A DNA stretch of 64,000 nucleotides from Streptomyces sp. T12 (GTDB lineage: Bacteria; Actinomycetota; Actinomycetes; Streptomycetales; Streptomycetaceae): positions 5,456,001 through 5,520,000 of the forward strand of contig NZ_CP117866.1 in the NCBI RefSeq assembly GCF_028736035.1, read 5' to 3'. Shown in pieces: positions 53,017-62,945 of the stretch (within the stretch, counting starts at the first letter, position 1; each line of letters starts with the position of its first letter). The notes below the pieces were generated by a model. That model was not told the DNA's origin, did no database searches, and was given only the letters and a program-made list of their open reading frames with translations. Position numbers and translations under genes: made by a program.

Positions 53017-53490
53017 CTACGCGCGTTCAGCGGCGTCATCCGACCCGTCCGACCCGTCCGGCTTATCCGGCCCGTCCAGCTCATCCAGCTCCGTGAAGAG
53101 CGTCAGCTGGAGGGCACCGGGGCCTTCGAGGCGTGAGTTGAGGGAGTTCCAGGGGGTGCGGGTGGGTTCCGCGAGGACCTCCGCTCCTGCTGCCGCCAGC
53201 CTGGCCGTGGTGGCCGTGGAGTCGTCCACCTGGAAGGCGACCCGGATGTGGCCTGCCACCCGTCGGCCGACCTCGACCTCGTCGATGAACTCGGCGTGGT
53301 TCGGGTCGGTCAGCTCCAGCGTGGCCCGGCCGGCGTCGAGGATCGTGACCCGGCCGTCGGGGGAGGAGAACGCGGCGCGCTCGGGGAGGCCGAGCACGTC
53401 CCGGTAGAAGCGCAACGCCTCGTCGTAGTCGGCCGCCGTGACCACCAGGCGGAGTTCGCGTACGGGGGGTTCGGCCGGTGCGTCGGACAT
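53017..53490 (-). CDS. VOC-family (glyoxalase-like) protein
   Basis: 157 residues, one VOC domain of two beta-alpha-beta-beta-beta modules (ELRLVVTAADYDEALRFYRDVLGLPE; HIRVAFQVDDSTATTARLAAAGAEVL; RLEGPGALQLTLF). It may be a dioxygenase, glyoxalase or drug-binding protein. The C-terminal tail is Asp/Ser/Gly repeats. GAGGAG precedes the ATG by six bases. Confidence 0.87.
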   Translation of the reverse strand: MSDAPAEPPVRELRLVVTAADYDEALRFYRDVLGLPERAAFSSPDGRVTILDAGRATLELTDPNHAEFIDEVEVGRRVAGHIRVAFQVDDSTATTARLAAAGAEVLAEPTRTPWNSLNSRLEGPGALQLTLFTELDELDGPDKPDGSDGSDDAAERA

Positions 53491-53705
53491 CTTCGGCTCC
53501 TCTTCGGCTCTTCGGCTCTTCGCCGGTCGTGACTCGTGAACCGCGAAACTCGGCCCCGCGATTCCCGACCGGTACCGGCACCTCGTCCGTTCGGCGGAGG
53601 CGCGCGCCGACGGGGGCCCGCGGCGCTGGCCGTTCGGCCGAAGCGGGACCGGGCGCCGTAGCGCGACAGTGGGGCCTGGTCCCCCTCTGCCTCAGGAGTA
53701 CGTCG

Positions 53706-54425
53706 ATGTCACAGCAGGACGGCGGCCGGTCCCGTACGACGGCCGGTGTGATCCGGCTCGTCATCGTCGACGACCAGGACATGGTGCGCTCCGGGTTCGC
53801 CGCCCTGCTCTGTGCGCAGAGCGACATCGACGTGGTCGGCGAGGCCCCCGACGGCGCGCTCGGCGTCGAGATCTGCTGTCGTACGCATCCCGACGTGGTG
53901 CTGATGGACGTACGGATGCCCGGCATGAACGGGCTGGAGGCCGCCCGGCACCTCCTCGACCCGCCGCCCGGTGTCACGCACCGCCCGAAGGTGCTGATGC
54001 TCACGACCTTCGACCTCGACGACTACGTGCACGAGGCGCTGGCCGCCGGCGTGAGCGGCTTCCTCCTCAAGGACGCCCCGGTCGCCGAACTCCTGCACGC
54101 CGTACGGGTGGTGGCGGCCGGCGACGCGCTGCTCGCCCCGTCGGTGACCCGCCGCCTCATCGAGGACTTCACCCGGCGCCGCCCCGCCCGCCGCAGGGAG
54201 ACCCGCCTGAAGCTGAACGGTCTCACCCCGCGCGAGAGGGACGTCCTGTATCTGGTCGCGCGGGGTCTGTCGAACACCGAGATCGCCGGTGAACTGGTCG
54301 TGGCCGAGCAGACCGTCAAGACGCACATGACACGTCTCCTGGCCAAGCTCGACGCCCGCGACCGGGCCCGACTCGTCATCTTCGCCTACGAGTCGGGGCT
54401 GGTGAGCCCGGAGGACGGGTCCTGA
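53706..54425 (+). CDS. NarL/FixJ-type response regulator
   Basis: 239 residues. Receiver about 16-130 with acidic pair D22-D23, phospho-acceptor D68, Thr in MLTTFD and Lys in LLKDAP; LuxR-type HTH about 172-232 (LTPRERDVLYLVARGLSNTEIAGELVVAEQTVKTHM). CAGGAG lies seven bases before the ATG. No kinase is adjacent; the likely partner at 56896-58029 lies 2.5 kb away on the other strand with an MFS exporter gene downstream of it. Confidence 0.93.
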   Translation: MSQQDGGRSRTTAGVIRLVIVDDQDMVRSGFAALLCAQSDIDVVGEAPDGALGVEICCRTHPDVVLMDVRMPGMNGLEAARHLLDPPPGVTHRPKVLMLTTFDLDDYVHEALAAGVSGFLLKDAPVAELLHAVRVVAAGDALLAPSVTRRLIEDFTRRRPARRRETRLKLNGLTPRERDVLYLVARGLSNTEIAGELVVAEQTVKTHMTRLLAKLDARDRARLVIFAYESGLVSPEDGS

Positions 54426-54525
54426 GCCGGACTCCCGCGCGAGCTGCCGTAATACCGCAGTACGACATCGCAGTTGGCACCCCAGCGTGACGTATCCCCA
54501 TAAAGCGCCCTTCTACCGTCCGCGC

Positions 54526-55254
54526 ATGAATGCGCAACAGCCCCAACAGCCCCAACGGCCCCAGCAGATCGACCTCGACCACATCAGCGACCTCTACCGC
54601 ACCTACGCCGACGACCTCGACCGCGTCCGCGAGGAGCAGCGCCGGCTGCTCGCGCCCCCGAAGCCGATGAAGGCGCAACTCGACGACATCGAGGCGGAGA
54701 TCACCTACCTCCTGCTGCGCGAGAGCCGCCCCGAGACGGTCGTGGAGATCGGCACCTTCCACGGCTGGTCCACGACCTGGATACTCCAGGCCTTGCGGGA
54801 CAACGGCACCGGCCACCTCCACTCGTACGACATCACGGACAACGTCGTACGGGGCGTTCCGGACCATCTCTGCACCGGCCGCTGGACCTTCACCCAGGGC
54901 GACGCCCGCGAGAACCTCGCGAAGATCCCCGACGCAGCCGACTTCCTCTTCATCGACGCGGCGCACTCCGCGCGCTTCGCCCGCTGGTACGTCCAGTACC
55001 TGTTCCCGCGCCTGACGCCGGGCATCCCGGTCTGCGTCCACGACGTCTTCCACGGCAGCCGGGCGCTGCCGTTCACGGAGGGCGCGGTGGTGCTGCGCCG
55101 GCTGAGCGAGCGCGGGACGCCGTACTTCACGGCGTCCCGCGCTCATGCCCCGGAGATCTACGACCGCCTGAGGGAGGTCAAGCGGTCCGTGGCGCTCGGG
55201 CTGCCCCTGCGGGACAGCCACCACAACCCCATGATCTTCTTCAATCTGCCCTAG
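54526..55254 (+). CDS. Class I SAM-dependent methyltransferase (Methyltransf_24-like)
   Basis: 242 residues from ATG 54526. Rossmann motifs: VVEIGTFHGWSTTWIL (motif I), SYDITD (motif II) and DFLFIDAAHSARFARWYVQ (motif IV), as in Methyltransf_24 enzymes. A Gln/Pro-rich N-terminus precedes. TACCGT lies seven bases before this ATG, consistent with a leaderless transcript; a GTG at 54487 has no binding site. The substrate is unknown. Convergent with the MFS gene (five bases between). Confidence 0.85.
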   Translation: MNAQQPQQPQRPQQIDLDHISDLYRTYADDLDRVREEQRRLLAPPKPMKAQLDDIEAEITYLLLRESRPETVVEIGTFHGWSTTWILQALRDNGTGHLHSYDITDNVVRGVPDHLCTGRWTFTQGDARENLAKIPDAADFLFIDAAHSARFARWYVQYLFPRLTPGIPVCVHDVFHGSRALPFTEGAVVLRRLSERGTPYFTASRAHAPEIYDRLREVKRSVALGLPLRDSHHNPMIFFNLP

Positions 55255-55259
55255 CTGCC

Positions 55260-56747
55260 CTAGCCGCCCTGACCTGCCTTGACGACAGCCCGCCCGGACT
55301 CGCCCTCGGCGGACGGCCGGTCGGCGGTGGCGGCGGTGCGCTGCCTCGGGATGAGCGTGGCGAGGGCGAAGGCCAGCAGGGCCGCTCCCGCGCCGATGGC
55401 CATGACGACCTTGAAGCCGTTCTCCGAGGGCAGGGCGTAGCCGCCGAAGTCGGTGGTCATCTGGGCCAGGATGACGCCCGCGATGGCGCTGGCGAACGAG
55501 GTGCCCAGGGAGCGCATCAGGGTGTTCAGGCTGTTGGCGGCGGCCGTCTCGGAGGGGGCGACGGCGCCCATGATCAGGGCGGGCAGGGCGCCGTAGGTGA
55601 AGCCGACGCCGGCGCCGATGATGCAGGAGACCAGGATCAGGTGCCACACCTCGCTCATCAGCACGATGTTCAGGCCGTACCCGGCGGCCACGATCAGCGC
55701 GCCGATCATCAGGGTGACCTTGGGGCCCTTGGCCTTCGTGACGGCCGCGGAGACGGCGGACATGGCCATCATCACCAGGCCCTGCGGCGCGAGCACCAGG
55801 CCGACGGTCAGCATGGACCGGCCGAGGCCGTAGCCGGTCTGCTCGGGCAGCTGGAGGAGTTGCGGCAGGACGAGCGACATGGCGAACATCGAGAAGCCGA
55901 GCGCGACCGAGGCGAGGTTGGTGAACAGCACCTGGGGCTTGGCGGTGGTGCGCAGGTCGACCAGCGGCTGGGCGGCCCGCAGCTGCCACCAGCCCCAGGC
56001 CAGCAGGATCACGACCGCGGCGGCGCCCAGGCCGAGGGTGGTGCCGCTGGTCCAGCCCCAGTCACCGCCCTTGGAGACGGCCAGCAGCAGCGAGACCAGT
56101 CCGGCGGACAGGCCGAGCGAGCCGACCAGGTCGAAACGGCCGCCGGTGCGCACCTTGGACTCGGGCACGATCAGCAGGACCAGTAGGAAGGCCAGGGCGC
56201 CCAGCGCGGCCGAGGTCCAGAACAGGATGTGCCAGTCCCAGTTGTCGGCGATGAACGCGGCGGCGGGCAGGCCCAGCGCACCTCCCACGCCGAGCGAGGC
56301 GCTCATCAGCGCGGTCGACCCGGCCAGCCGCTCGGGCGGCAGCGCGTCGCGCATGATGCTGATGCCGAGCGGTACGACGGCGGCGGCGAGGCCCTGCAGG
56401 GTGCGACCGATGATCATCGGGACGAGGGAGTCGGCGAGCGCGCACACCACCGAGCCGGCGACCAGCAGGACGATGCTGGTCAGCAGCATCCGCCGCTTGC
56501 CGATCATGTCGCCGAGGCGGCCCACGACCGGTGTGGCGACGGCGGCGGCGAGCAGCGTCGCGGTGACCGCCCAGGCGGTGTTGGACGCCGAGGCGTCCAG
56601 CAGCCTCGGCAGCTCCGGGACGATCGGGATCACCAGGGTCTGCATCAGCGAGACGACGATCCCGGCGAGGGCCAGCACCGCCACGATGGCGTTCGGCGCG
56701 GCGGACTTCCTCTCCGCGTCGGCGGGGCGGGTGAGGGCGTGGGACAT
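55260..56747 (-). CDS. MFS drug exporter, DHA2 (14-TM) type
   Basis: 495 residues with 14 predicted TM helices. The DHA2 signatures are visible: motif A GRLGDMIGKRRM between TM2 and TM3 and motif C LGISIMRDALPPERLAGSTALMSASLGVGGALGLPAAAFI in TM5. It exports drugs or metabolites by proton antiport. GGAGG lies seven bases before the ATG. It follows the histidine kinase gene by 148 bases on the same strand, so its expression may answer that kinase. Confidence 0.93.
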   Translation of the reverse strand: MSHALTRPADAERKSAAPNAIVAVLALAGIVVSLMQTLVIPIVPELPRLLDASASNTAWAVTATLLAAAVATPVVGRLGDMIGKRRMLLTSIVLLVAGSVVCALADSLVPMIIGRTLQGLAAAVVPLGISIMRDALPPERLAGSTALMSASLGVGGALGLPAAAFIADNWDWHILFWTSAALGALAFLLVLLIVPESKVRTGGRFDLVGSLGLSAGLVSLLLAVSKGGDWGWTSGTTLGLGAAAVVILLAWGWWQLRAAQPLVDLRTTAKPQVLFTNLASVALGFSMFAMSLVLPQLLQLPEQTGYGLGRSMLTVGLVLAPQGLVMMAMSAVSAAVTKAKGPKVTLMIGALIVAAGYGLNIVLMSEVWHLILVSCIIGAGVGFTYGALPALIMGAVAPSETAAANSLNTLMRSLGTSFASAIAGVILAQMTTDFGGYALPSENGFKVVMAIGAGAALLAFALATLIPRQRTAATADRPSAEGESGRAVVKAGQGG

Positions 56748-56862
56748 GGCGGGACCTCCATCAAGGGGCTGGTTCACAGGTTCAGTGGGGTGAGGGGGTG
56801 AGTGGGGTGGGGGCGTGAGGGGGGCAGCGGGTCGAGCACGGGCAGTGGAATTGGTCGGCTCA

Positions 56863-58029
<1,167 letters not shown>

Positions 58030-58063
58030 GAGCTGGGTTCCTGTCCGATGCGGTGACCGCGCT

Positions 58064-59101
58064 CTATGCGTCGAAGGTGACGACGACCTTCTCCGCGGCC
58101 CCCGGCGTCATGGCCAGCCCGAACGCCTCCTCCACCGCCGAGAAGGGCACGCGGTGGCTGATCAGCCGCGCGAACCGCTCATGATGCTCGGCAAGCTCGG
58201 CGGTGACCTCGAAGATCTCGGTGGGATACCCCTGGGAGGCGATGAGCGTGAGCTCACTGCGGAGCATCCCGCCGAGATCGATGGCGTCGGACTTCTTCTG
58301 TACGGCGACCATGACCATCTTGGCGCCCCACTTGGCGGAGTCGACGACGGCCTGGAACACGGCGGGCGCACCGGCGGCGTCGATGTAGATGTCGGTGCCG
58401 GCGCGGGGCTGGCCGAGCGCGTTGGCGGCCTGGCCGTGCAGCTCGGTGAGCCGCTCGGTGACGTTCTCCTGCGCCGAGTTGACGACGGCGTCGGCACCGA
58501 CGGCCAGTGCGGTCTCCAGCCGCTCCGGGATGATGTCGACGACGACCACGTGCTCGACTCCGCGCAGCTTCAGCCAGATGGCGGCGCCCAGTCCGATGGG
58601 CCCGGCTCCGAAGACGACCACCTTGTCGGCCGGCGTCGCCTCGGAGCGGTTGACACAGTGCCGGGCGACGGCCATCGGCTCGTTGAGGGCGGCGACGTCG
58701 AAGGGCACGTGACCTGGGAAGACGGCCAGGTTTCTGCCGACCTCCGCCTCCTCGATCAGCAGGAACTCGCTCATGGCCCCGTGCGCGCCGCCGCACCCGA
58801 TGATCCCGGAGGGCACGCCCTGCGGGTTGACGACCACGCGGTCGCCGACCTTCAGCGCGCTGACCTCGGCGCCGGCCTCGACGATCTCGCCGGCGGGCTC
58901 ATGGCCGAGGGGGAGGGAGCGCATCGAGCCGTCGGCGCCGAGGGGCGTGCCGCCTAGGTGCAGGAAGAAGGTGTCGGTGCCGCAGATGCCGCAGGCGCGG
59001 ATCCGCACCAGGGCGTCCCGGGGGCCGGGGGTGGGGCGCTCGACGTCGACGACGTCGATCTCGTTCTTGGCGCCGGTCCGGACGGTCTTCATCGTTGCCA
59101 T
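58064..59101 (-). CDS. Zinc-dependent alcohol/polyol dehydrogenase
   Basis: 345 residues, medium-chain dehydrogenase. Catalytic zinc ligands C40 (GICGTD) and H67-E68 (GHEPAGE) are present; the four-Cys structural zinc lobe is absent, replaced by NPQGVPSGIIGCGG. Nucleotide-binding GAGPIGLGAA at about 170-179, with an acidic residue at the next strand end (VVVDIIPE), suggests NAD. The substrate is probably a sugar alcohol or L-threonine-like compound, not decidable here. The ATG at 59101 is used; longer frames run through a minisatellite. Divergent from the MarR gene, which probably represses it. Confidence 0.9.
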   Translation of the reverse strand: MATMKTVRTGAKNEIDVVDVERPTPGPRDALVRIRACGICGTDTFFLHLGGTPLGADGSMRSLPLGHEPAGEIVEAGAEVSALKVGDRVVVNPQGVPSGIIGCGGAHGAMSEFLLIEEAEVGRNLAVFPGHVPFDVAALNEPMAVARHCVNRSEATPADKVVVFGAGPIGLGAAIWLKLRGVEHVVVVDIIPERLETALAVGADAVVNSAQENVTERLTELHGQAANALGQPRAGTDIYIDAAGAPAVFQAVVDSAKWGAKMVMVAVQKKSDAIDLGGMLRSELTLIASQGYPTEIFEVTAELAEHHERFARLISHRVPFSAVEEAFGLAMTPGAAEKVVVTFDA

Positions 59102-59140
59102 GAGCTGGATCTCTCTCGTGAGGTGCGGTGATCTTGGGGG

Positions 59141-59215
59141 GGATCCGAGGTGCGTGGATCCGAGGTGCGTGGATCCGAGGTGCGTGGATCCGAGGTGCGT
59201 GGATCCGAGGTGCGG
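59141..59215. repeat. 15-bp minisatellite in dehydrogenase/marR intergenic region
   Basis: Five head-to-tail copies of GGATCCGAGGTGCGT, the first four perfect, the last with one change. They lie 40-114 bases upstream of the dehydrogenase start, in its leader or promoter, so copy number could alter expression. Confidence 0.95.
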
Positions 59216-59264
59216 CGGTACGCGGACGCGGTCGGTGTCACCGGCCCGGCGGTGCTCTTCATTG

Positions 59265-59310
59265 CTTAACTTAGGCAAGCATGAATGGGTTACTTAAGTC
59301 AAGCAAGCAT
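59265..59310. promoter_or_regulatory. MarR operator direct repeats
   Basis: CTTAACTTAGGCAAGCAT (59265-59282) and CTTAAGTCAAGCAAGCAT (59293-59310) match at 15 of 18 positions, 28 bp apart, in an AT-rich stretch just before the MarR start. The CTTAA(C/G)T core is itself nearly palindromic. Likely autoregulatory and shared with the dehydrogenase promoter. Confidence 0.7.
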
Positions 59311-59328
59311 TTGCGGTACGGTGGAGGC

Positions 59329-59850
59329 ATGGCCGCACCGTCATCCGAAGCAGCGTTGCCCGTCCCGGCGGACATCGTGGAGATCGAGAAGTGCCTGACC
59401 CGCGTCGCTTACCTGGCGGGCCGGGCGAGACAGCACGAATACCTGATGGCCATGGCCGGTCTGACCCTCGACCGGGCCGCCGTGGCGATCCTGCGCCGCC
59501 TCGCCGAAACCGAACCCATGCGGCCCGGCGTGCTGGCGGGGCTGCTGGCGGTGGAGGCGTCCCATGTCACGCGCCAGGTACAGCAGTTGGAGCGGGCCGG
59601 CTATGTGGTCAGGGCCGCGGACCCGCACGACCGGCGGGCCCAGCGCCTCGAACTCACCGAGGCGGGCAGGGCGGCCGTGGACCGCTTCCGGGAGGCGAGC
59701 CGCGTCGGTATGCGTATGGCGCTGGCCGACTGGTCCGACGACGACCTGCGGCGGTTGGCCGAACTCTTCCACCGCTTGGTCGACGACTTCGTCACCCACG
59801 CCGAGGTGGCGGCCGACCCGGCCCTGGGCCTGTCCGCCCCCACTGCCTGA
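59329..59850 (+). CDS. MarR-family regulator
   Basis: 173 residues. Winged HTH at about 50-110 (AAVAILRRLAETEPMRPGVLAGLLAVEASHVTRQVQQLERAGYVVRAADPHDRRAQRLELTEAG pattern, with the DxRxxR-like wing DPHDRRAQR). GGTGGAGG directly precedes the ATG. Divergent from the dehydrogenase gene, with operator repeats between. The ligand is unknown. Confidence 0.92.
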   Translation: MAAPSSEAALPVPADIVEIEKCLTRVAYLAGRARQHEYLMAMAGLTLDRAAVAILRRLAETEPMRPGVLAGLLAVEASHVTRQVQQLERAGYVVRAADPHDRRAQRLELTEAGRAAVDRFREASRVGMRMALADWSDDDLRRLAELFHRLVDDFVTHAEVAADPALGLSAPTA

Positions 59851-59938
59851 CGACCCGTTTCCGGCGCACAACGCACCCCCCCGCCCTGCCCTCGCCCCCG
59901 CGCATCCCCCCTCACGTCCCCACACGAAGGGCGTCGCC

Positions 59939-60718
59939 ATGAACGCGAACCTCTCGAACCTCCTGGAAAAACCCTCGCCGCCACGCGGGGACGGACAGCG
60001 GGTCCTGGTCGTCGCCGACGATCCGGGAGACAGTGAACTGCTCAGCACCACCCTGGAGTTGGCCGGCTACCGGGTCGGCACGGCGGGCACCGGCGCCGAG
60101 GGGATGAGCCGGCTCACGGAGCACCGCTTCGACCTGGCGGTGTGGGACGCCGTACTGCTCCCTCACCTCGCGCGTCTGCCCCCGATCTCCCGCTCCCTCC
60201 AGACCTCCCGTTCCCTCCAGACTTCCCCCTCCCCCCGCGCCGCCCCGCTCCCGAGCCACCCCCCGCTGCTCTTCCTCACCACCTGCGACTCCCTCCACCG
60301 CCTCGTCCCCGAACTCGGCCCGGGCGAGAAGGACTACGTCACCAAGCCGCTGCGTATCGCGGAGGTCCTGGCGAGAGTCGACGTCCTGCTGCGCCGCCGA
60401 CGCCCCGAACGGCAGGCGGCCCAGCCCCGCTACGGCGACCTCGTCCTGGACGACGCGACCTGCCGCGCCCGCCGCGGCACACGGGCCCTCGACCTCACCC
60501 CCGCCGAGTACCGCCTGCTGCGGCATCTGCTCGTCAACGCCGAGTGCGTGCTGTCGAAGGAGCAGATCGGCCGGCATGTCTGGGACGACTTCCGGGCCAA
60601 CGAGGCGATCGAGAAGCTGGTTTCGCGGCTGCGCCGCAAGGTGGACCGCGAACCCGGGGAGCCGGCTCTGATCCATACGCGCCGTGGCTTCGGGTACTGG
60701 CTCGGCGGCGCCGGCTGA
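59939..60718 (+). CDS. Orphan OmpR-type response regulator with receiver insertion
   Basis: 259 residues. Receiver with D27-D28, D70, T114 and K136 all present, so it is probably phosphorylatable. A Ser/Pro/Thr-rich stretch at about 80-108, with the tandem RSLQTS RSLQTS, replaces the compact loop after the phospho-acceptor strand. OmpR winged HTH about 160-255 (LTPAEYRLLRHLLVNAECVLSKEQIGRHVWD, HTRRGFGYWL). AAGGG lies seven bases before the ATG. No kinase gene is adjacent. Confidence 0.9.
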   Translation: MNANLSNLLEKPSPPRGDGQRVLVVADDPGDSELLSTTLELAGYRVGTAGTGAEGMSRLTEHRFDLAVWDAVLLPHLARLPPISRSLQTSRSLQTSPSPRAAPLPSHPPLLFLTTCDSLHRLVPELGPGEKDYVTKPLRIAEVLARVDVLLRRRRPERQAAQPRYGDLVLDDATCRARRGTRALDLTPAEYRLLRHLLVNAECVLSKEQIGRHVWDDFRANEAIEKLVSRLRRKVDREPGEPALIHTRRGFGYWLGGAG

Positions 60719-60911
60719 CGCCCCGACGTCCACCTGCCGCTTCGCTGCTCTGCCACACCTGCCACACCCGCCACCATCCTCCGTCTTCGGACGGACACAT
60801 CGGCATCCGGAACCGCGACCAAAGACGCACAGCGAGCGACGATCGGCCGACGCGCGTCGTGCCGCCCCCGGTCGACGATGGACGCGTCCGGCGAACGGGA
60901 GGAGCGGGAAC

Positions 60912-62900
60912 ATGGCGGACCTGCGGGTCGGGCCGGTCGTATCGGCGAGGGCAGTGAGGGCAGTGAGGGCGGTGACGGCAGCGGCGGCGACAGCGGTTGT
61001 GGTGGCCGGGGGGACTTGGGCGGCCCCACCCCCGGCGTCGGCGGCGGGTGGGCGGCCGGTTGCGCAGCAGCTGTACGTGGCGCCCTGGGGGAATGACGCG
61101 TGGCCGGGCACGTCGGAGCGTCCGTTCGCGACGCCGGCCCGCGCCCAGCGGGAGGTGCGGGGCCGGACGGCCGGGATGAGCTCGGACATCGTGGTGAACC
61201 TGCGGGGTGGGACGTACCGGCTGACCGCTCCACTCAGGATGTCGCGGGACGCCGGGGACTCCGGCCGGGGCGGGCATCGCGTCGTCTATCAGGCGTACGG
61301 CTTCGGGACGTCGTACGAGGAGCCGGTGACGCTCAGCGGTGGACGGACCGTCGCCGGATGGCGGCCCGATCCGAGGCGCGAGGGGGTGTGGCGGGCGGAC
61401 GTCGGGGATCTCGACACCCGTCAGCTCTACGTCGGCGGCAAGCGGGCCGCGCGGGCGGGCCTGGGGTCGGGACTGCCCGGCAAGGTGCGGACGACCGCCA
61501 CCGGATACACCACCACCAGCGGGATTCCCCGGTCCTGGCGCAACCCCGGCGATCTGGAACTGCTGTACCGCTTCGACTACGCCGAGGGCCGCTGCGGTGT
61601 CCAGGGCGTCTCCCGCGGGCCGGGAAACAGGACCACGGTCACCATGGACAAGGCCTGCTGGAAACTCGCCCGCGACCTGTACGGCAAGGAATCCCTCGGC
61701 GCGCCCTCCGAGGTCCAGAACGGCCCGGACTTCCTGCACCGGCCGGGGAGCTGGTACCTCGACCGCTCCCGGCCCGGCCGCCATCAGCTGCTCTACCGGC
61801 CCACACCCGGTCAGGACATGAGCCGCACACCGGTGGTCGCCCCCGAGCTGGAGACCTTGCTCAGTGGGACCGGCGTGCACGACATCGCCTTCCGGGGACT
61901 GACGTTCGCCGACGCGACCTGGCTGGCGCCGAGCGAGCCCGCCGGGTTCGTCGCAGCTTGGAGCATGTACATGCGGCCGGGGGAGGGCGGGGAGATGACG
62001 GCGCTCACGGTGCCGGGCAACGTCGCCTTCCGCACCGCCGAGCGCATCGCCTTCCAGGGCAACCGGTTCACCCGACTCGGCGCGCAGGGGCTGGAGTTCT
62101 CCGAGAACAGCTCGCGCAACGTGGTGGACGGCAATGTCTTCACCGACATCTCGGACGGCGGCATCGTGCTGGGCGTCCTGCCGCCGGACACGAAGGGAAC
62201 CAACCGCGCCAACCGGATCACCGACAACTGGATCCACCACATCGGAGCCGACCACCACGCGGCCTCCGGCATCTGGGACACCGGCGGCAGCGAGACGACC
62301 ATCGCGCACAACCAGGTCGACCACGTGCCCTACACCGGCATCCTCTCCGGCCCCAGCGAGGACCTGCGCGGTCTCATGCGCGGCAACCGCATCACCGGCA
62401 ACCGCGTCTTCGCCACCAACCGGCTGCTGGTCGACGGCGGCGGCATCTACCTGCGCGGCGAACAGGGCACCTCGCACGCCGACGGCCTGGTCGTCAGCGA
62501 CAACGCGGTCACGGACAGCCGGTACGGGGTGTGGAACGTCGGCATCTACACCGACGACAGCAGCAACTGGATGACCGTGCGCCACAACGCCGTCTACAAC
62601 TACCGTGCTTCGATCGGCGGTTGCAGCGAGGAGTGGGGCAACCGGCCGGTGCGGAACGTCCGTTACCAGGGCAACTTCTGGGACGACGCCGTCCCCGAAT
62701 GGCTGCCCCGCCGGGACTACCCCGGAGCCTGGCCGCCCGCGCCCGACTGCGGCGACCCGCACGATCTCGCGTTCAAGGCCAACACCCGCCTGACCCCGGC
62801 CGACCCCGTCGCGGACTGCGGGGCCCGCCCCGCCTGCGCCGCGATCCTGGACCGGGCCGGACCGAAGGCGTCGTACCAGCGCCGGTTGGGCCTGCACTGA
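60912..62900 (+). CDS. Secreted right-handed beta-helix protein
   Basis: 662 residues. Signal peptide about 1-45 (AAAATAVVVAGGTWAAPPPASA). The start of the mature part (LYVAPWGNDAWPGTSERPFATPARAQREV) is typical of beta-helix polysaccharide-active proteins. Parallel beta-helix coils are visible at about 360-590 (FSENSSRNVVDGNVFTDISDGG, TTIAHNQVDHVPYTGI, GLVVSDNAVTDSRYGVWN). A glycan lyase or hydrolase is likely; the substrate is unknown. GGGAGGAG precedes the ATG. Confidence 0.88.
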   Translation: MADLRVGPVVSARAVRAVRAVTAAAATAVVVAGGTWAAPPPASAAGGRPVAQQLYVAPWGNDAWPGTSERPFATPARAQREVRGRTAGMSSDIVVNLRGGTYRLTAPLRMSRDAGDSGRGGHRVVYQAYGFGTSYEEPVTLSGGRTVAGWRPDPRREGVWRADVGDLDTRQLYVGGKRAARAGLGSGLPGKVRTTATGYTTTSGIPRSWRNPGDLELLYRFDYAEGRCGVQGVSRGPGNRTTVTMDKACWKLARDLYGKESLGAPSEVQNGPDFLHRPGSWYLDRSRPGRHQLLYRPTPGQDMSRTPVVAPELETLLSGTGVHDIAFRGLTFADATWLAPSEPAGFVAAWSMYMRPGEGGEMTALTVPGNVAFRTAERIAFQGNRFTRLGAQGLEFSENSSRNVVDGNVFTDISDGGIVLGVLPPDTKGTNRANRITDNWIHHIGADHHAASGIWDTGGSETTIAHNQVDHVPYTGILSGPSEDLRGLMRGNRITGNRVFATNRLLVDGGGIYLRGEQGTSHADGLVVSDNAVTDSRYGVWNVGIYTDDSSNWMTVRHNAVYNYRASIGGCSEEWGNRPVRNVRYQGNFWDDAVPEWLPRRDYPGAWPPAPDCGDPHDLAFKANTRLTPADPVADCGARPACAAILDRAGPKASYQRRLGLH

Positions 62901-62912
62901 AACAGGCGTTGG

Positions 62913-62937
62913 GCGGCGGCCGACCGGCCGCCGCCCG
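62913..62937. terminator. Hairpin between beta-helix and DUF305 genes
   Basis: GGCGGCGGCC and a complementary GGCCGCCGCC arm with a very short loop, between two convergent genes. Probably bidirectional. Confidence 0.65.
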
Positions 62938-62945
62938 CCGGAGCG

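Noticed and set aside
59141..59215. 15-bp repeats considered as an iteron origin or CRISPR
   Set aside because: Units are directly adjacent without spacers, there is no replication protein gene nearby, and the context is a divergent metabolic promoter.
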